Shown here piece by piece: positions 27,078-35,093 of a DNA stretch of 64,000 bases. The position numbers were made by a program, and so were the translations under genes. This DNA is from T3SED10-260 sp035363255. GTDB taxonomy: Bacteria; Caldisericota; Caldisericia; UBA6126. Position 1 is the first letter of the stretch, and each line of letters starts with the position of its first letter. The stretch lies in the NCBI GenBank assembly GCA_035363255.1, contig DAOSES010000002.1, forward strand, positions 62,001-126,000, written 5' to 3'. The notes under the pieces are model-generated. The model was not told the origin of the DNA, did not search any database, and saw nothing but the letters and a program-made list of their open reading frames with translations.

Positions 27078-27769
27078 AAAAAGTAGGGCTCATCGGTGGG
27101 ACTTCATGGTATTCCAGTTTGGAGTATTATCGTATAATCAATCAGCAATGCAACGATTTCTTTGGTAATAATACCAATCCACCCCTTTGTTTGGTCAATC
27201 TCAACCAAGAGGAAATTCATTCCCTTCAGCAAGCAGGTCAATGGGACCAAATCGCCCAGCTTATTTTATCTCATGCTCAAAAGCTCGAAACCATGGGCAT
27301 GGAAGCTTTAGCTTTTTGCGCCAATACTCCTCACAAGGTCATCCCCCTTATTCAAGATCGACTCCGGATTCCCTTCTTACATATTGCTGATGCTATGGTG
27401 GAAAACATCCATTTTCAAGGTTGGAGCAAGGTGGGTCTCCTTGGCACTCGCTTCACTATGGCAGAAAACTTTCTAAAAGATAAAATTGCGATAGGTAATG
27501 CTATCGAAGTGGTGGTACCAGAAGTAGAAGAACAAGCTGAGTTGCACCGTTGGATAGCAGAAGATCTTTCCCTGGGTATCTTTAGCTCCAAAGCTCAACA
27601 ATGCTTCCTTCAAGCGATCGACAATCTATCAGCTAAGGGTGCACAAGCTGTGATTCTTGGTTGCACCGAAATCCCCTTGCTTCTGAAAGGCCTGGACACT
27701 TCATTACCCACTATTGATTCACTTCGCTGCCATGCAGAGTATATCGTCAGCTATATTCTGCATAGTTGA
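27074..27769 (+). CDS. Aspartate/glutamate racemase family protein, copy 1
   Basis: A 231-residue racemase of the Asp/Glu/hydantoin superfamily, YgeA-like. The two catalytic Cys are in AFCANTPHK and LGCTEIPLL. It would interconvert L- and D-amino acids without cofactor, supplying D-residues for the wall or other uses. The ATG overlaps the stop of the channel gene. The longer frame to 27029 only reads through that gene. A second copy at 29280-29975 is identical for the first 545 nt and then diverges. Confidence 0.88.
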   Translation: MKKVGLIGGTSWYSSLEYYRIINQQCNDFFGNNTNPPLCLVNLNQEEIHSLQQAGQWDQIAQLILSHAQKLETMGMEALAFCANTPHKVIPLIQDRLRIPFLHIADAMVENIHFQGWSKVGLLGTRFTMAENFLKDKIAIGNAIEVVVPEVEEQAELHRWIAEDLSLGIFSSKAQQCFLQAIDNLSAKGAQAVILGCTEIPLLLKGLDTSLPTIDSLRCHAEYIVSYILHS

Positions 27770-27798
27770 CTTAGCTAGATATTTCCTACAATTTGATT

Positions 27799-28515
27799 CT
27801 ATTCTTCAGGTTTTTCGATGATTTGAATTGAAAGTATCGTAACATCTTCCAGGGGCTTGTCAGTTTCATCTGTTGCTACTTTTTCTATGGCTAGCACGAT
27901 ATCCATCCCCTTTACCACATGACCAAAAACCGTATGTTTTCCATTGAGCCAATAAGCTTCTTCTTCACGACTCATAATAAAAAACTGCGATCCGTTAGTT
28001 TTTGGACCAGCATTGGCCATTGAGATTACGCCTTGCAGGTGCTTCATCGAGGGCAGATTGAAGTCATAACGATAGCCACTTCTTTCATTATCAATAATAT
28101 CATCTACTTCCAAACCCAAACCTAAGGGATTGATCTCATCCTCAAAAGAATATTTCAATTTTAATGTTGTGTCTGAAGTATATCCCCCTGCCTGAATCAT
28201 GAAATCTTCAATAACACGATGAAAGATAACTCCATCATAAAAGCCAGCTTTTATTAGGCTGCGAAAATTGACGCATGTTTTTGGGGCAGCTTGAGGGTTG
28301 AGCTCAATGATAATGGCACCCATGGTGGTTTCTATTTTTATCCATTCTTTTTGCATCTGAAGAAACTCTTTTAGCTTTGGATAAGTTGGTGCTTTTTTTG
28401 GCACACTTGTTTTGTAAAAAACAAACTCATTTCTAGCAAAAATTTGACCAGGAGCGTGTACCACAAAAAAGCTTAGTATAGAAGCCATAAGTACCAATAC
28501 AAACGTTTTTTTCAT
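27799..28515 (-). CDS. Exported cyclophilin-type peptidyl-prolyl isomerase
   Basis: A 238-residue protein with a signal peptide (about 1-26) followed by a spacer and a cyclophilin domain. Active-site landmarks are FHRVIEDFMIQAGG, SMANAGPKTNGSQFFI and LNGKHTVFGHVVKGMDIV. It would speed folding of exported proteins, fitting the large secreted proteins in this window. I choose the ATG at 28515, six bases after AAAGGAGAGG; the longer reading is a hydrophobic frame with no ribosome-binding site. Confidence 0.9.
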   Translation of the reverse strand: MKKTFVLVLMASILSFFVVHAPGQIFARNEFVFYKTSVPKKAPTYPKLKEFLQMQKEWIKIETTMGAIIIELNPQAAPKTCVNFRSLIKAGFYDGVIFHRVIEDFMIQAGGYTSDTTLKLKYSFEDEINPLGLGLEVDDIIDNERSGYRYDFNLPSMKHLQGVISMANAGPKTNGSQFFIMSREEEAYWLNGKHTVFGHVVKGMDIVLAIEKVATDETDKPLEDVTILSIQIIEKPEE

Positions 28516-28728
28516 GTTGCCTCTCCTTTTGAGAAAATATGAAAAACTGCTTATAGTATATAGGAAAAATATAGTAATACTACAGCGTTTTTTAACTCTA
28601 TACAAGTTAATCAGTAATTGTTGCTTGGTGCCAATCGCTTTCTACCTTTTACTCTTCTTTGGTTTATATCAAGTCGTCGTGGTGGTTACCCAGTGGTTAA
28701 GGTAAAAAAATCAAGCTCTAAAAATATT

Positions 28729-28759
28729 TTGACAATTGATACTATATGCAGTACCATAT
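28729..28759 (+). promoter_or_regulatory. Promoter and candidate HicB operator
   Basis: A perfect -35 TTGACA (28729-28734), a 17-nt spacer and a -10-like TACCAT (28752-28757) precede the hicB gene. The inverted repeat ATATG-N6-CATAT at 28744-28759 overlaps the -10 box, the expected place for an autoregulatory HicB operator. Confidence 0.5.
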
Positions 28760-28797
28760 TTTCAATTAAATAACTAAGAATACTTGATGGAGTTAAT

Positions 28798-29214
28798 TTG
28801 AAGATTATGGAAAGAATAGATAACTACCTAAAATTACCTTATACAATTAAAATGGTCAATGAAGACGATACCTTTCACACTGAAGTTGAAGAACTTTCTG
28901 GATGCTGGTCAGAAGGAAAGACTCCTGATGAAGCATATCGCAATACCATGGATGCGATAAAATTATGGATTTCCTCAGCTATTGAGCGGGGAATAAAAGT
29001 TCCAACACCAAAAATTGAAGAAAAAGAATATAGCGGAAAGGTTATTCTGCGTATGCCCAAAACTCTCCATAAGCATTTATCCGAAGAGGCAGAAAAAGAA
29101 AATACCAGCTTAAACCAGTTGATGTTATATTTATTATCCTCAAACTTGTCCGTACAAGTTAACTACAATGCAAATGTTGCCATTGATAAAGATATTACGC
29201 TTAAAAAGACATAA
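28798..29214 (+). CDS. hicB: HicB family antitoxin/regulator without HicA
   Basis: A 138-residue HicB protein. The N-terminal RNase-H-like fold contains FHTEVEELSGCWSEGKTPDEAYRN in part (residues about 24-47), and a C-terminal ribbon-helix-helix DNA-binding region follows (GKVILRMPKTLHKHLSEEA, then NTSLNQLMLYLLS). HicB antitoxins normally pair with the small RNA-cleaving toxin HicA, but no HicA-like frame is seen on either side. A TTG start at 28798 has GGAG at a good distance; the internal ATG at 28807 is the alternative. Confidence 0.82.
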   Translation: MKIMERIDNYLKLPYTIKMVNEDDTFHTEVEELSGCWSEGKTPDEAYRNTMDAIKLWISSAIERGIKVPTPKIEEKEYSGKVILRMPKTLHKHLSEEAEKENTSLNQLMLYLLSSNLSVQVNYNANVAIDKDITLKKT

Positions 29215-29279
29215 AAATTGGTTTTCCTCCGCTGATTGCGGTGGCATCGCATTAGCCATCCAGTGGGTGAGTTGAGTCA

Positions 29280-29975
29280 ATGAAAAAAGTAGGGCTCATC
29301 GGTGGGACTTCATGGTATTCCAGTTTGGAGTATTATCGTATAATCAATCAGCAATGCAACGATTTCTTTGGTAATAATACCAATCCACCCCTTTGTTTGG
29401 TCAATCTCAACCAAGAGGAAATTCATTCCCTTCAGCAAGCAGGTCAATGGGACCAAATCGCCCAGCTTATTTTATCTCATGCTCAAAAGCTCGAAACCAT
29501 GGGCATGGAAGCTTTAGCTTTTTGCGCCAATACTCCTCACAAGGTCATCCCCCTTATTCAAGATCGACTCCGGATTCCCTTCTTACATATTGCTGATGCT
29601 ATGGTGGAAAACATCCATTTTCAAGGTTGGAGCAAGGTGGGTCTCCTTGGCACTCGCTTCACTATGGCAGAAAACTTTCTAAAAGATAAAATTGCGATAG
29701 GTAATGCTATCGAAGTGGTGGTACCAGAAGTAGAAGAACAAGCTGAGTTGCACCGTTGGATAGCAGAAGATCTTTCCCTGGGTATCTTTAGCTCCAAAGC
29801 TCAACAATGCTTCCTTCAAGCGATTGACAATCTTTCAGATAAAGGTGCTCAAGCTGTGATTCTTGGTTGTACCGAAATCCCCCTGCTTCTGAAAGGCTTG
29901 GAAACTTCATTGCCCACTATTGATTCACTTCGCTGCCATGCAGAGTATATCGTCGGCTATATTCTGGGAAAATGA
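29280..29975 (+). CDS. Aspartate/glutamate racemase family protein, copy 2
   Basis: A 231-residue near-duplicate of the racemase at 27074. The two are identical at DNA level from the start codon for 545 nt; the remaining about 150 nt differ at roughly a tenth of positions, giving changes such as LSAKG/LSDKG, LDTS/LETS and SYILHS/GYILGK. Both catalytic Cys are kept (CANTPH, GCTEIP). Sequence upstream of the ATG is unrelated to that of copy 1. GGGTGAG precedes the ATG. Dosage or different regulation is a possible reason for keeping two copies. Confidence 0.88.
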   Translation: MKKVGLIGGTSWYSSLEYYRIINQQCNDFFGNNTNPPLCLVNLNQEEIHSLQQAGQWDQIAQLILSHAQKLETMGMEALAFCANTPHKVIPLIQDRLRIPFLHIADAMVENIHFQGWSKVGLLGTRFTMAENFLKDKIAIGNAIEVVVPEVEEQAELHRWIAEDLSLGIFSSKAQQCFLQAIDNLSDKGAQAVILGCTEIPLLLKGLETSLPTIDSLRCHAEYIVGYILGK

Positions 29976-30141
29976 AAATGGTTTTCATTCAGAGTTTTTC
30001 AAATCCAAATAATACATAACAACCCCAAGCTTTCATCCCCTAACTATTGATTTATCCTATCCTACTGATTACAGTATTACCATGAAACTACTGAAACATG
30101 ATCAAGTTGTAGATTGATAGCAGTTTATAAGGGGATAAGCG

Positions 30142-31332
30142 ATGAAAATAGAGTCCATAAAAGTAAAAAATTTCAAGGCATTGAAAGATATCGAAATCAA
30201 TACGCTATCCAATTTAAACATCTTTGTGGGTGCAAATGGCACAGGAAAAACAACTCTATTTGATGTATTTGGATTTTTAAAAGATTGTCTGATACATAAT
30301 GTAACTAAAGCTATACAAAGTCGGGGGGGCTACAACGAGTTGGTCTCACGAGGATATACTAACCAGGATATTGAAATTGAATTAAAATATCGTATGAAAA
30401 TTGCAGACAAAGAACGATTAGTAACCTATCTACTAATAATCGGAAGAATCGAAAAGAAAATCTCAGTTAAAAGAGAAATTTTACGGTATAAACGTGGTTC
30501 ATCAGGGTCTCCTTTTCATTTTCTTGACTTTAGAAATGGAAAAGGTGATGCCATTCTGAATGAAGAAGATTTTTCCAAACCTGATGAAGAGCTCCAGAAA
30601 GAAGTACAAAATCTTGACTCACCAGATATCCTTGCTATCAAAGGATTGGGTCAATTTGAAAGATTTAAAGCTGCTAATGCCTTTCGACAACTTATTGAGG
30701 GTTGGCATGTATCAGATTTTCATATCAATTTAGCTCGGGGGAGTAAAGATGCTGCAGGATTCTCAGAGCACTTATCAATTGAAGGTGACAACCTTCAATT
30801 GGTAGCCAACAATATCAAAGAAAACTACCCTGAGATTTTTACCAAAATCCTTAACAAAATGAAACAACGTGTACCAGGAGTGGGAGATATAACCACTGAA
30901 CCCACGCCCGATGGACGCTTAATACTACGATTTCATGATGGCTCATTCAAGGATCCGTTTATTGATAAGTTTGTTTCAGATGGTACAATCAAAATGTTTG
31001 CTTATCTCATACTTCTCCACGATCCAAATCCTTATCCCTTGCTTTGCATTGAAGAACCCGAGAATCAACTTTATCCAAAGCTTTTGGATGAGCTTGTGGA
31101 AGAATTTCGAGAATATACCCGTTTAGGGGGGCAGATCTTTGTCTCAACCCATTCTCCCGACCTGCTCAATGCTGCCAAAATTAACGAAGTGTTTTGGATA
31201 GTTAAAAAAGATGGTTTTGCTCATATCTTTCCTGCATCTGGCGATGAACAAATCAAAGCCTATATGACTGAAGGTGATAAAATGGGATATCTCTGGAAAC
31301 AAGGCTTTTTTCCAGGGGTTGATCCTCTATGA
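30142..31332 (+). CDS. AAA/OLD-like ATPase of a two-gene defence-like module, copy 1
   Basis: A 396-residue ABC/SMC-like ATPase of the AAA_21 (PF13304) type. It has Walker A GANGTGKT at 30-37, a degenerate signature VSDGTIKMF, Walker B LLCIEEPE and the switch histidine in STHSPDLL. Such ATPases (OLD, AriA of PARIS, PtuA, RloA) act as sensors that control a partner nuclease in anti-phage defence. Its stop overlaps the start of the DUF4276/TOPRIM-like gene by 4 nt, so the two are made together. GGGG precedes the ATG. A diverged counterpart lies at 42943-44226. Defence function is inferred from architecture. Confidence 0.82.
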   Translation: MKIESIKVKNFKALKDIEINTLSNLNIFVGANGTGKTTLFDVFGFLKDCLIHNVTKAIQSRGGYNELVSRGYTNQDIEIELKYRMKIADKERLVTYLLIIGRIEKKISVKREILRYKRGSSGSPFHFLDFRNGKGDAILNEEDFSKPDEELQKEVQNLDSPDILAIKGLGQFERFKAANAFRQLIEGWHVSDFHINLARGSKDAAGFSEHLSIEGDNLQLVANNIKENYPEIFTKILNKMKQRVPGVGDITTEPTPDGRLILRFHDGSFKDPFIDKFVSDGTIKMFAYLILLHDPNPYPLLCIEEPENQLYPKLLDELVEEFREYTRLGGQIFVSTHSPDLLNAAKINEVFWIVKKDGFAHIFPASGDEQIKAYMTEGDKMGYLWKQGFFPGVDPL

Positions 31333-31916
31333 AAGAACTGGTTTTCCTGCTCGAAGAAAGATCAGCAAAAGAGATGCTACTGGGTGTGCTTCCCAAGATA
31401 ATTCCTAATGAAGTTGTTATACGCTATATTGTTTTTGAAGGTAAGCAGGATCTGGAAAAACAACTTGACAGAAAATTGAGAAATTATCTGAATCCGAATG
31501 CAAAATTTGTTGTTTTGCGAGATCAGGATAATGGAGACTGTAAAACAATTAAAACAAGGCTCAATAGTTTATGCCCTTCAAATAAAGCTGAGTCTTGCAT
31601 GGTGCGAATTGCCTGCCATGCATTGGAAACATTCTATTTAGCTGATTTAAAAGCTATTGGGCAGGGATTTGAGAAGCCCAATATTTCAACATATCAGGAA
31701 AAAAGTAAATATCGAAATCCTGATGAAAAGACAAACCCAGAGCAACTATTGAAGGAAATAGTGCCTGAGTACCAAAAAGTATCAGGTTCAAGGCTTATAG
31801 GCCCTTTTCTTGACCCAGAAAACCAACGATCTAAAAGTTTTAAAAATTTAATCAAAGGAATTCGTAAGATTTTGGATTTACCTATTCCTACACCACTGTT
31901 TCCAAAAGGAGCCTGA
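31329..31916 (+). CDS. DUF4276 (TOPRIM-like) putative nuclease partner, copy 1
   Basis: A 195-residue DUF4276-type protein. The TOPRIM-like acidic pattern is visible: Glu9/Glu10 in FLLEERSAKEM, the Asp65-Gln-Asp67 pair in VLRDQDNGD, and the C-terminal family motif LETFYLAD at residues 99-106. TOPRIM nucleases cut nucleic acid using these acidic residues and Mg2+. It overlaps the ATPase gene by 4 nt, resembling the AriA-AriB (ATPase plus TOPRIM DUF4435) layout of PARIS. The target, DNA or RNA, is unknown. Confidence 0.75.
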   Translation: MKELVFLLEERSAKEMLLGVLPKIIPNEVVIRYIVFEGKQDLEKQLDRKLRNYLNPNAKFVVLRDQDNGDCKTIKTRLNSLCPSNKAESCMVRIACHALETFYLADLKAIGQGFEKPNISTYQEKSKYRNPDEKTNPEQLLKEIVPEYQKVSGSRLIGPFLDPENQRSKSFKNLIKGIRKILDLPIPTPLFPKGA

Positions 31917-31954
31917 GCAATGGTTGATACTACTGCAAGGAAAATGCTCTAGCC

Positions 31955-32179
31955 ATGCCCTCCAAAAAAGAGGCAGCAGCACGCATCAAGATCAATCGAC
32001 TATTGGAAGAAGCAGGCTGGCGTTTTGAAGAAAATGAGCATGGTTCCGCAAATATCCAACTGGAAGTATCGGTCAAAACCTACCAAAGCATGGGCGATGA
32101 CTTTGAAAACGCCCAAAGTTTTAAAGTTCCGAGAAACTTTAAACTAGCTCTATACAAGTATCCAATATTATTAAAATGA
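31955..32179 (+). pseudogene. N-terminal remnant of a type I restriction HsdR-like subunit
   Basis: The first about 55 residues (KKEAAARIKINRLLEEAGW, then ANIQLEVSV and MGDDFENAQSF) match the conserved N-terminus of HsdR-type DEAD/DEAH restriction subunits, which are normally 800 residues or longer. After that the frame loses similarity and stops at 74 residues. No helicase motifs or hsdM/hsdS genes follow. It is best read as a relic of a deleted restriction system in this island. Confidence 0.6.
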
Positions 32180-32240
32180 GATAGCTAATTTTTTGAACCA
32201 TGAACTGGTGAAAACTCATTATTTCTAAGCGAGGTAAAAA

Positions 32241-32864
32241 ATGGAACGAAATGAAGCAATAATTAAATTAAAAAAACTCGAAGGAATTGATTTAGTGCCT
32301 TTGGCACATAAATTTGAGGTAACAATTTGGAAAGATGGAAAAAAAAATAAAGGATGGGCTGGACATGTTATAGAACGATATCTAGGATTACCTTTGAATT
32401 CTGCCCAATCTCCAAATTTTGGATCATGGGAGTTAAAAGTCATTCCATTGAAAAAACTAAAAAATGGAAAAATTTCAATAAAAGAAACAATGGCGATTAC
32501 AATGATTGATCCATATAACATAAAAATAACCCCTTTTGAACAAAGTCATTTACTATCAAAACTAAGAAAAATAGTAATATGTGCTCGTATGTTCGAATCT
32601 CAACAAGAAGTAAGTTCATTGTTGCTTTATGTATCTTCGTTTGACTTGTCTGATCCTACCATTTACAATCAAGTAAAAAATGATTACAACGAAACACGAG
32701 ATTGCGTTGTATCAAAGGGTTTCGATTATCTCACGGGAAAAATGGGAACATTAGTGCAACCGAGAACCAAGGGTCCTGGGCATGGATCTAGTTCAAGAGC
32801 TTTTTATGCAAGAACACAATTTGTATCCTCAATACTTGGCATAGAGTTAAATCAGAACAAATAA
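32241..32864 (+). CDS. MutH/Sau3AI-like type II restriction endonuclease
   Basis: A 207-residue protein with the MutH-type core: GWAGHVIERYLGL (catalytic Glu region), then SPNFGSWELKVIPL, in which ELK supplies the Glu-x-Lys of the active site, and KETMAITMI (the P...T region). The Asp usually found before ELK is not obvious, as the sequence there reads SPNFGSW. MutH and Sau3AI cut at GATC; MvaI/BcnI enzymes share the fold and cut other sites. The convergent methyltransferase gene 20 nt away looks DpnA-like, so GATC is the leading guess. GAGG lies before the ATG. Confidence 0.65.
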   Translation: MERNEAIIKLKKLEGIDLVPLAHKFEVTIWKDGKKNKGWAGHVIERYLGLPLNSAQSPNFGSWELKVIPLKKLKNGKISIKETMAITMIDPYNIKITPFEQSHLLSKLRKIVICARMFESQQEVSSLLLYVSSFDLSDPTIYNQVKNDYNETRDCVVSKGFDYLTGKMGTLVQPRTKGPGHGSSSRAFYARTQFVSSILGIELNQNK

Positions 32865-32884
32865 AATAATCTTTTGTAGATTAG

Positions 32885-33772
32885 CTAAAATAGTAGACTA
32901 TTTTCCTTCTCCTCGACAGTCTTTTCAAGCCTCTTTTTTGACAATTCCAGGAAGTCTTCTTCAAGCTCTGTTCCAACAAAGCGTCTTTTATTTTTTATTG
33001 CAGCAACACCAGTGGTTGAGCTTCCTGAAAATGGGTCGTAAATAATATTACCTTCATTTGTAGATGCGAGTATTATTCTTTCAAGAAGCCTAACAGGTTT
33101 TTGAGTAGGATGTTTTCCAAAGTCTTTTTCATCTCCGTTAGGGGGATAAATTGACCATACTGTTTTCATTTGCTTTCCGTTATTTTGAGTTCGCATAGAT
33201 TGATAATTAAAGCAATGTTTAGATTTGATGTCTTTTGCAGCCCATATAATGGTCTCTGTAGAATGGGTAAAATATCGACAAGATAGGTTTGGGGGAGGGT
33301 TTGGCTTCTCCCAGGATATATCATTTAGAATTTTAAAACCTAGTTGTTGCATTGCGTATCCAACTGAAAAGATAACATGGTTTGTCCCTGATACCCATAT
33401 TGTGCCATTAGGTTTTAATACTTTTTGGCATCGAGATAGCCATTCCTTGTTGAATTCATGATTCATTTCTGGACCTTTGGATTTGTCCCATTGCCCTTTG
33501 TCAACTTTTACCATTTTTCCTGATTGGCAAGTGATACCTCCATTTGATAGAAAATAGGGAGGATCAGCAAAAATCATATCAAAGATTCCATCAGGATATT
33601 TTCTGATGAGTGAATCCATAAACTCCAAGCAATTTGCATAGTAGAGCCAAACTCCCGTAACGTCATTTTTGTAATAGCAGTAGTTGGGTGAGTAGTCAGA
33701 TTTTTCCATGACAACAAGAGGAAAGACAGGTGTATCATATTTTGCATAAGTATAATTTTCATTTTTCTTCAT
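32885..33772 (-). CDS. DpnA/MboIB-like adenine DNA methyltransferase
   Basis: A 295-residue beta-class N6-adenine methyltransferase. The catalytic motif IV is FADPPYFLSNGG, the AdoMet-binding motif I is YDPFSGSSTTG, and the target region between them contains SCRYFTHSTETI, strongly reminiscent of DpnA and MboIB, which methylate GATC. It would protect host sites from the MutH-like endonuclease encoded tail-to-tail. I choose the ATG at 33772 over an upstream TTG, because it begins 7 nt after a -10 box and there is no ribosome-binding site, suggesting a leaderless mRNA. Confidence 0.85.
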   Translation of the reverse strand: MKKNENYTYAKYDTPVFPLVVMEKSDYSPNYCYYKNDVTGVWLYYANCLEFMDSLIRKYPDGIFDMIFADPPYFLSNGGITCQSGKMVKVDKGQWDKSKGPEMNHEFNKEWLSRCQKVLKPNGTIWVSGTNHVIFSVGYAMQQLGFKILNDISWEKPNPPPNLSCRYFTHSTETIIWAAKDIKSKHCFNYQSMRTQNNGKQMKTVWSIYPPNGDEKDFGKHPTQKPVRLLERIILASTNEGNIIYDPFSGSSTTGVAAIKNKRRFVGTELEEDFLELSKKRLEKTVEEKENSLLF

Positions 33773-33779
33773 GAGAATA

Positions 33780-33807
33780 AATATATGCAAACAAGTTCAT
33801 TTTTCAA
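33780..33807 (-). promoter_or_regulatory. Promoter of the DNA methyltransferase gene
   Basis: On the minus strand TTGAAA (33807-33802), 16 nt, then TATATT (33785-33780), followed by only 7 nt before the ATG at 33772. Transcription would begin at or next to the start codon. Confidence 0.6.
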
Positions 33808-33914
33808 AAAAAACAATTATCATTGCTATATTAAGCAATTTCAAATGCTTCGTAGTGACAACATGTACTATAGAAGTAATTAAGAGTTTTTTGTTTTAGA
33901 GAAAGAAGAGGGAA

Positions 33915-34988
33915 ATGTTAGGCGGTTTATTTGTTACGCTTTACGACGAAAAATCTTTAGCTCTTTATTTAAAATATGGAGTTTATGGTTTTTTAATGAA
34001 ACCAGTTTGTACTGATAAAGTATCCTCACGAAGTAAACATTTTTCCATATTGGCTGATTATGCCTGCACAAGAAAGGGATCACATGTTTTGTTTTTTTTA
34101 AAAAGAAAAATCATTTATGGTGGGATAATTTCTGGAAACAATACTTGTGCATCTTTTTATTTAAATGGTACAACTAGCCCACTTGGCATAAAAGCAAAAG
34201 CTCCTCTGTTTTGGGATGAATCAAGTAGATACAAATCAACATCAAAAGAAGGAGTATTCTTTGTTGATGAAAAAGAAAAAGCCCAACCATTTATGTTGTT
34301 GTTTGATAAAGTTAGCAACCTTACTGGAAAACAAATCAGTTCTGATGAGTTTTATGATGAAGTAGGGCAATTCCCTTTTCCTCTACCATCAAATTCAATA
34401 CAAGGAATGGGATTTTGTACATTAACTCCCGGAGAAACAAAAATTGCAATTGATTTATTTGCTAGTTCGGAAAAAAGATTTAGTAACTTATGCCAAGAGA
34501 GCATGATTCAAGGAGAAGAAAAAACAATATTTCATACTGATATGATTGACTTAACAAGCATTATTAATGAGGCAAATTTAGAGTATTCATTAATAGCCGA
34601 TTTGCAACCAATCTCAAAACTACTGCCCGATAAAGATTATGTTTTATGCAGGCAAGTACCAATATCTCCTTTCAAACCTTACAATATGGATCGTTCAGAT
34701 ATTTGTCTTTACAGTGTTAATAATCCCATTAGAAAAGGAACTTTACCAAATGTAGTAATCGAACTAAAAAGAGATATTGCAACCTACAAGTCATTCAACC
34801 AAGTATGTAGATATATGAAATGGTTACAAAAAGTTACTCCACCAGAGCAATTTAATATGATTACACCAATAATTATAGCAAATGATTTCCATATTAAACT
34901 TGATAAAATTGAAAAAGATTATTTGGATGACATTATTCTTTATTCTTTGTATAAAAATAAGGCATATAGTGTCAAAGACTTAAAATAA
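33915..34988 (+). CDS. NucS/DUF91-like PD-(D/E)XK nuclease-domain protein
   Basis: A 357-residue protein. The C-terminal about 90 residues carry a PD-(D/E)XK-type core like that of NucS/DUF91 endonucleases: SDICLYSVN (Asp), then VVIELKRDIA (Glu-x-Lys), then a helix FNQVCRYMKWLQ. The N-terminal 250 residues are not recognised. It lies between the DpnA-like methyltransferase gene (divergent) and a DprA-like gene, so a defence or repair nuclease role is likely. AGAGGG sits unusually close to the ATG, so the start is not certain. Confidence 0.6.
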   Translation: MLGGLFVTLYDEKSLALYLKYGVYGFLMKPVCTDKVSSRSKHFSILADYACTRKGSHVLFFLKRKIIYGGIISGNNTCASFYLNGTTSPLGIKAKAPLFWDESSRYKSTSKEGVFFVDEKEKAQPFMLLFDKVSNLTGKQISSDEFYDEVGQFPFPLPSNSIQGMGFCTLTPGETKIAIDLFASSEKRFSNLCQESMIQGEEKTIFHTDMIDLTSIINEANLEYSLIADLQPISKLLPDKDYVLCRQVPISPFKPYNMDRSDICLYSVNNPIRKGTLPNVVIELKRDIATYKSFNQVCRYMKWLQKVTPPEQFNMITPIIIANDFHIKLDKIEKDYLDDIILYSLYKNKAYSVKDLK

Positions 34989-35093
34989 TTACGAATTCTT
35001 AAAATGAATGTTACTCTTAGTTGCTCAGTAGAACTCTTGTGTTTTTTTTGTTTGATTTTACCTGTTGATTATTTCAGGAAAGGATATTGAAGC

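Noticed and set aside
29226..29244. Short GC-rich hairpin (CCTCCGC-loop-GCGGTGG) between hicB and the second racemase
   Set aside because: One mismatch in a 7-bp stem and no T-run; too weak to call a terminator or attachment site.
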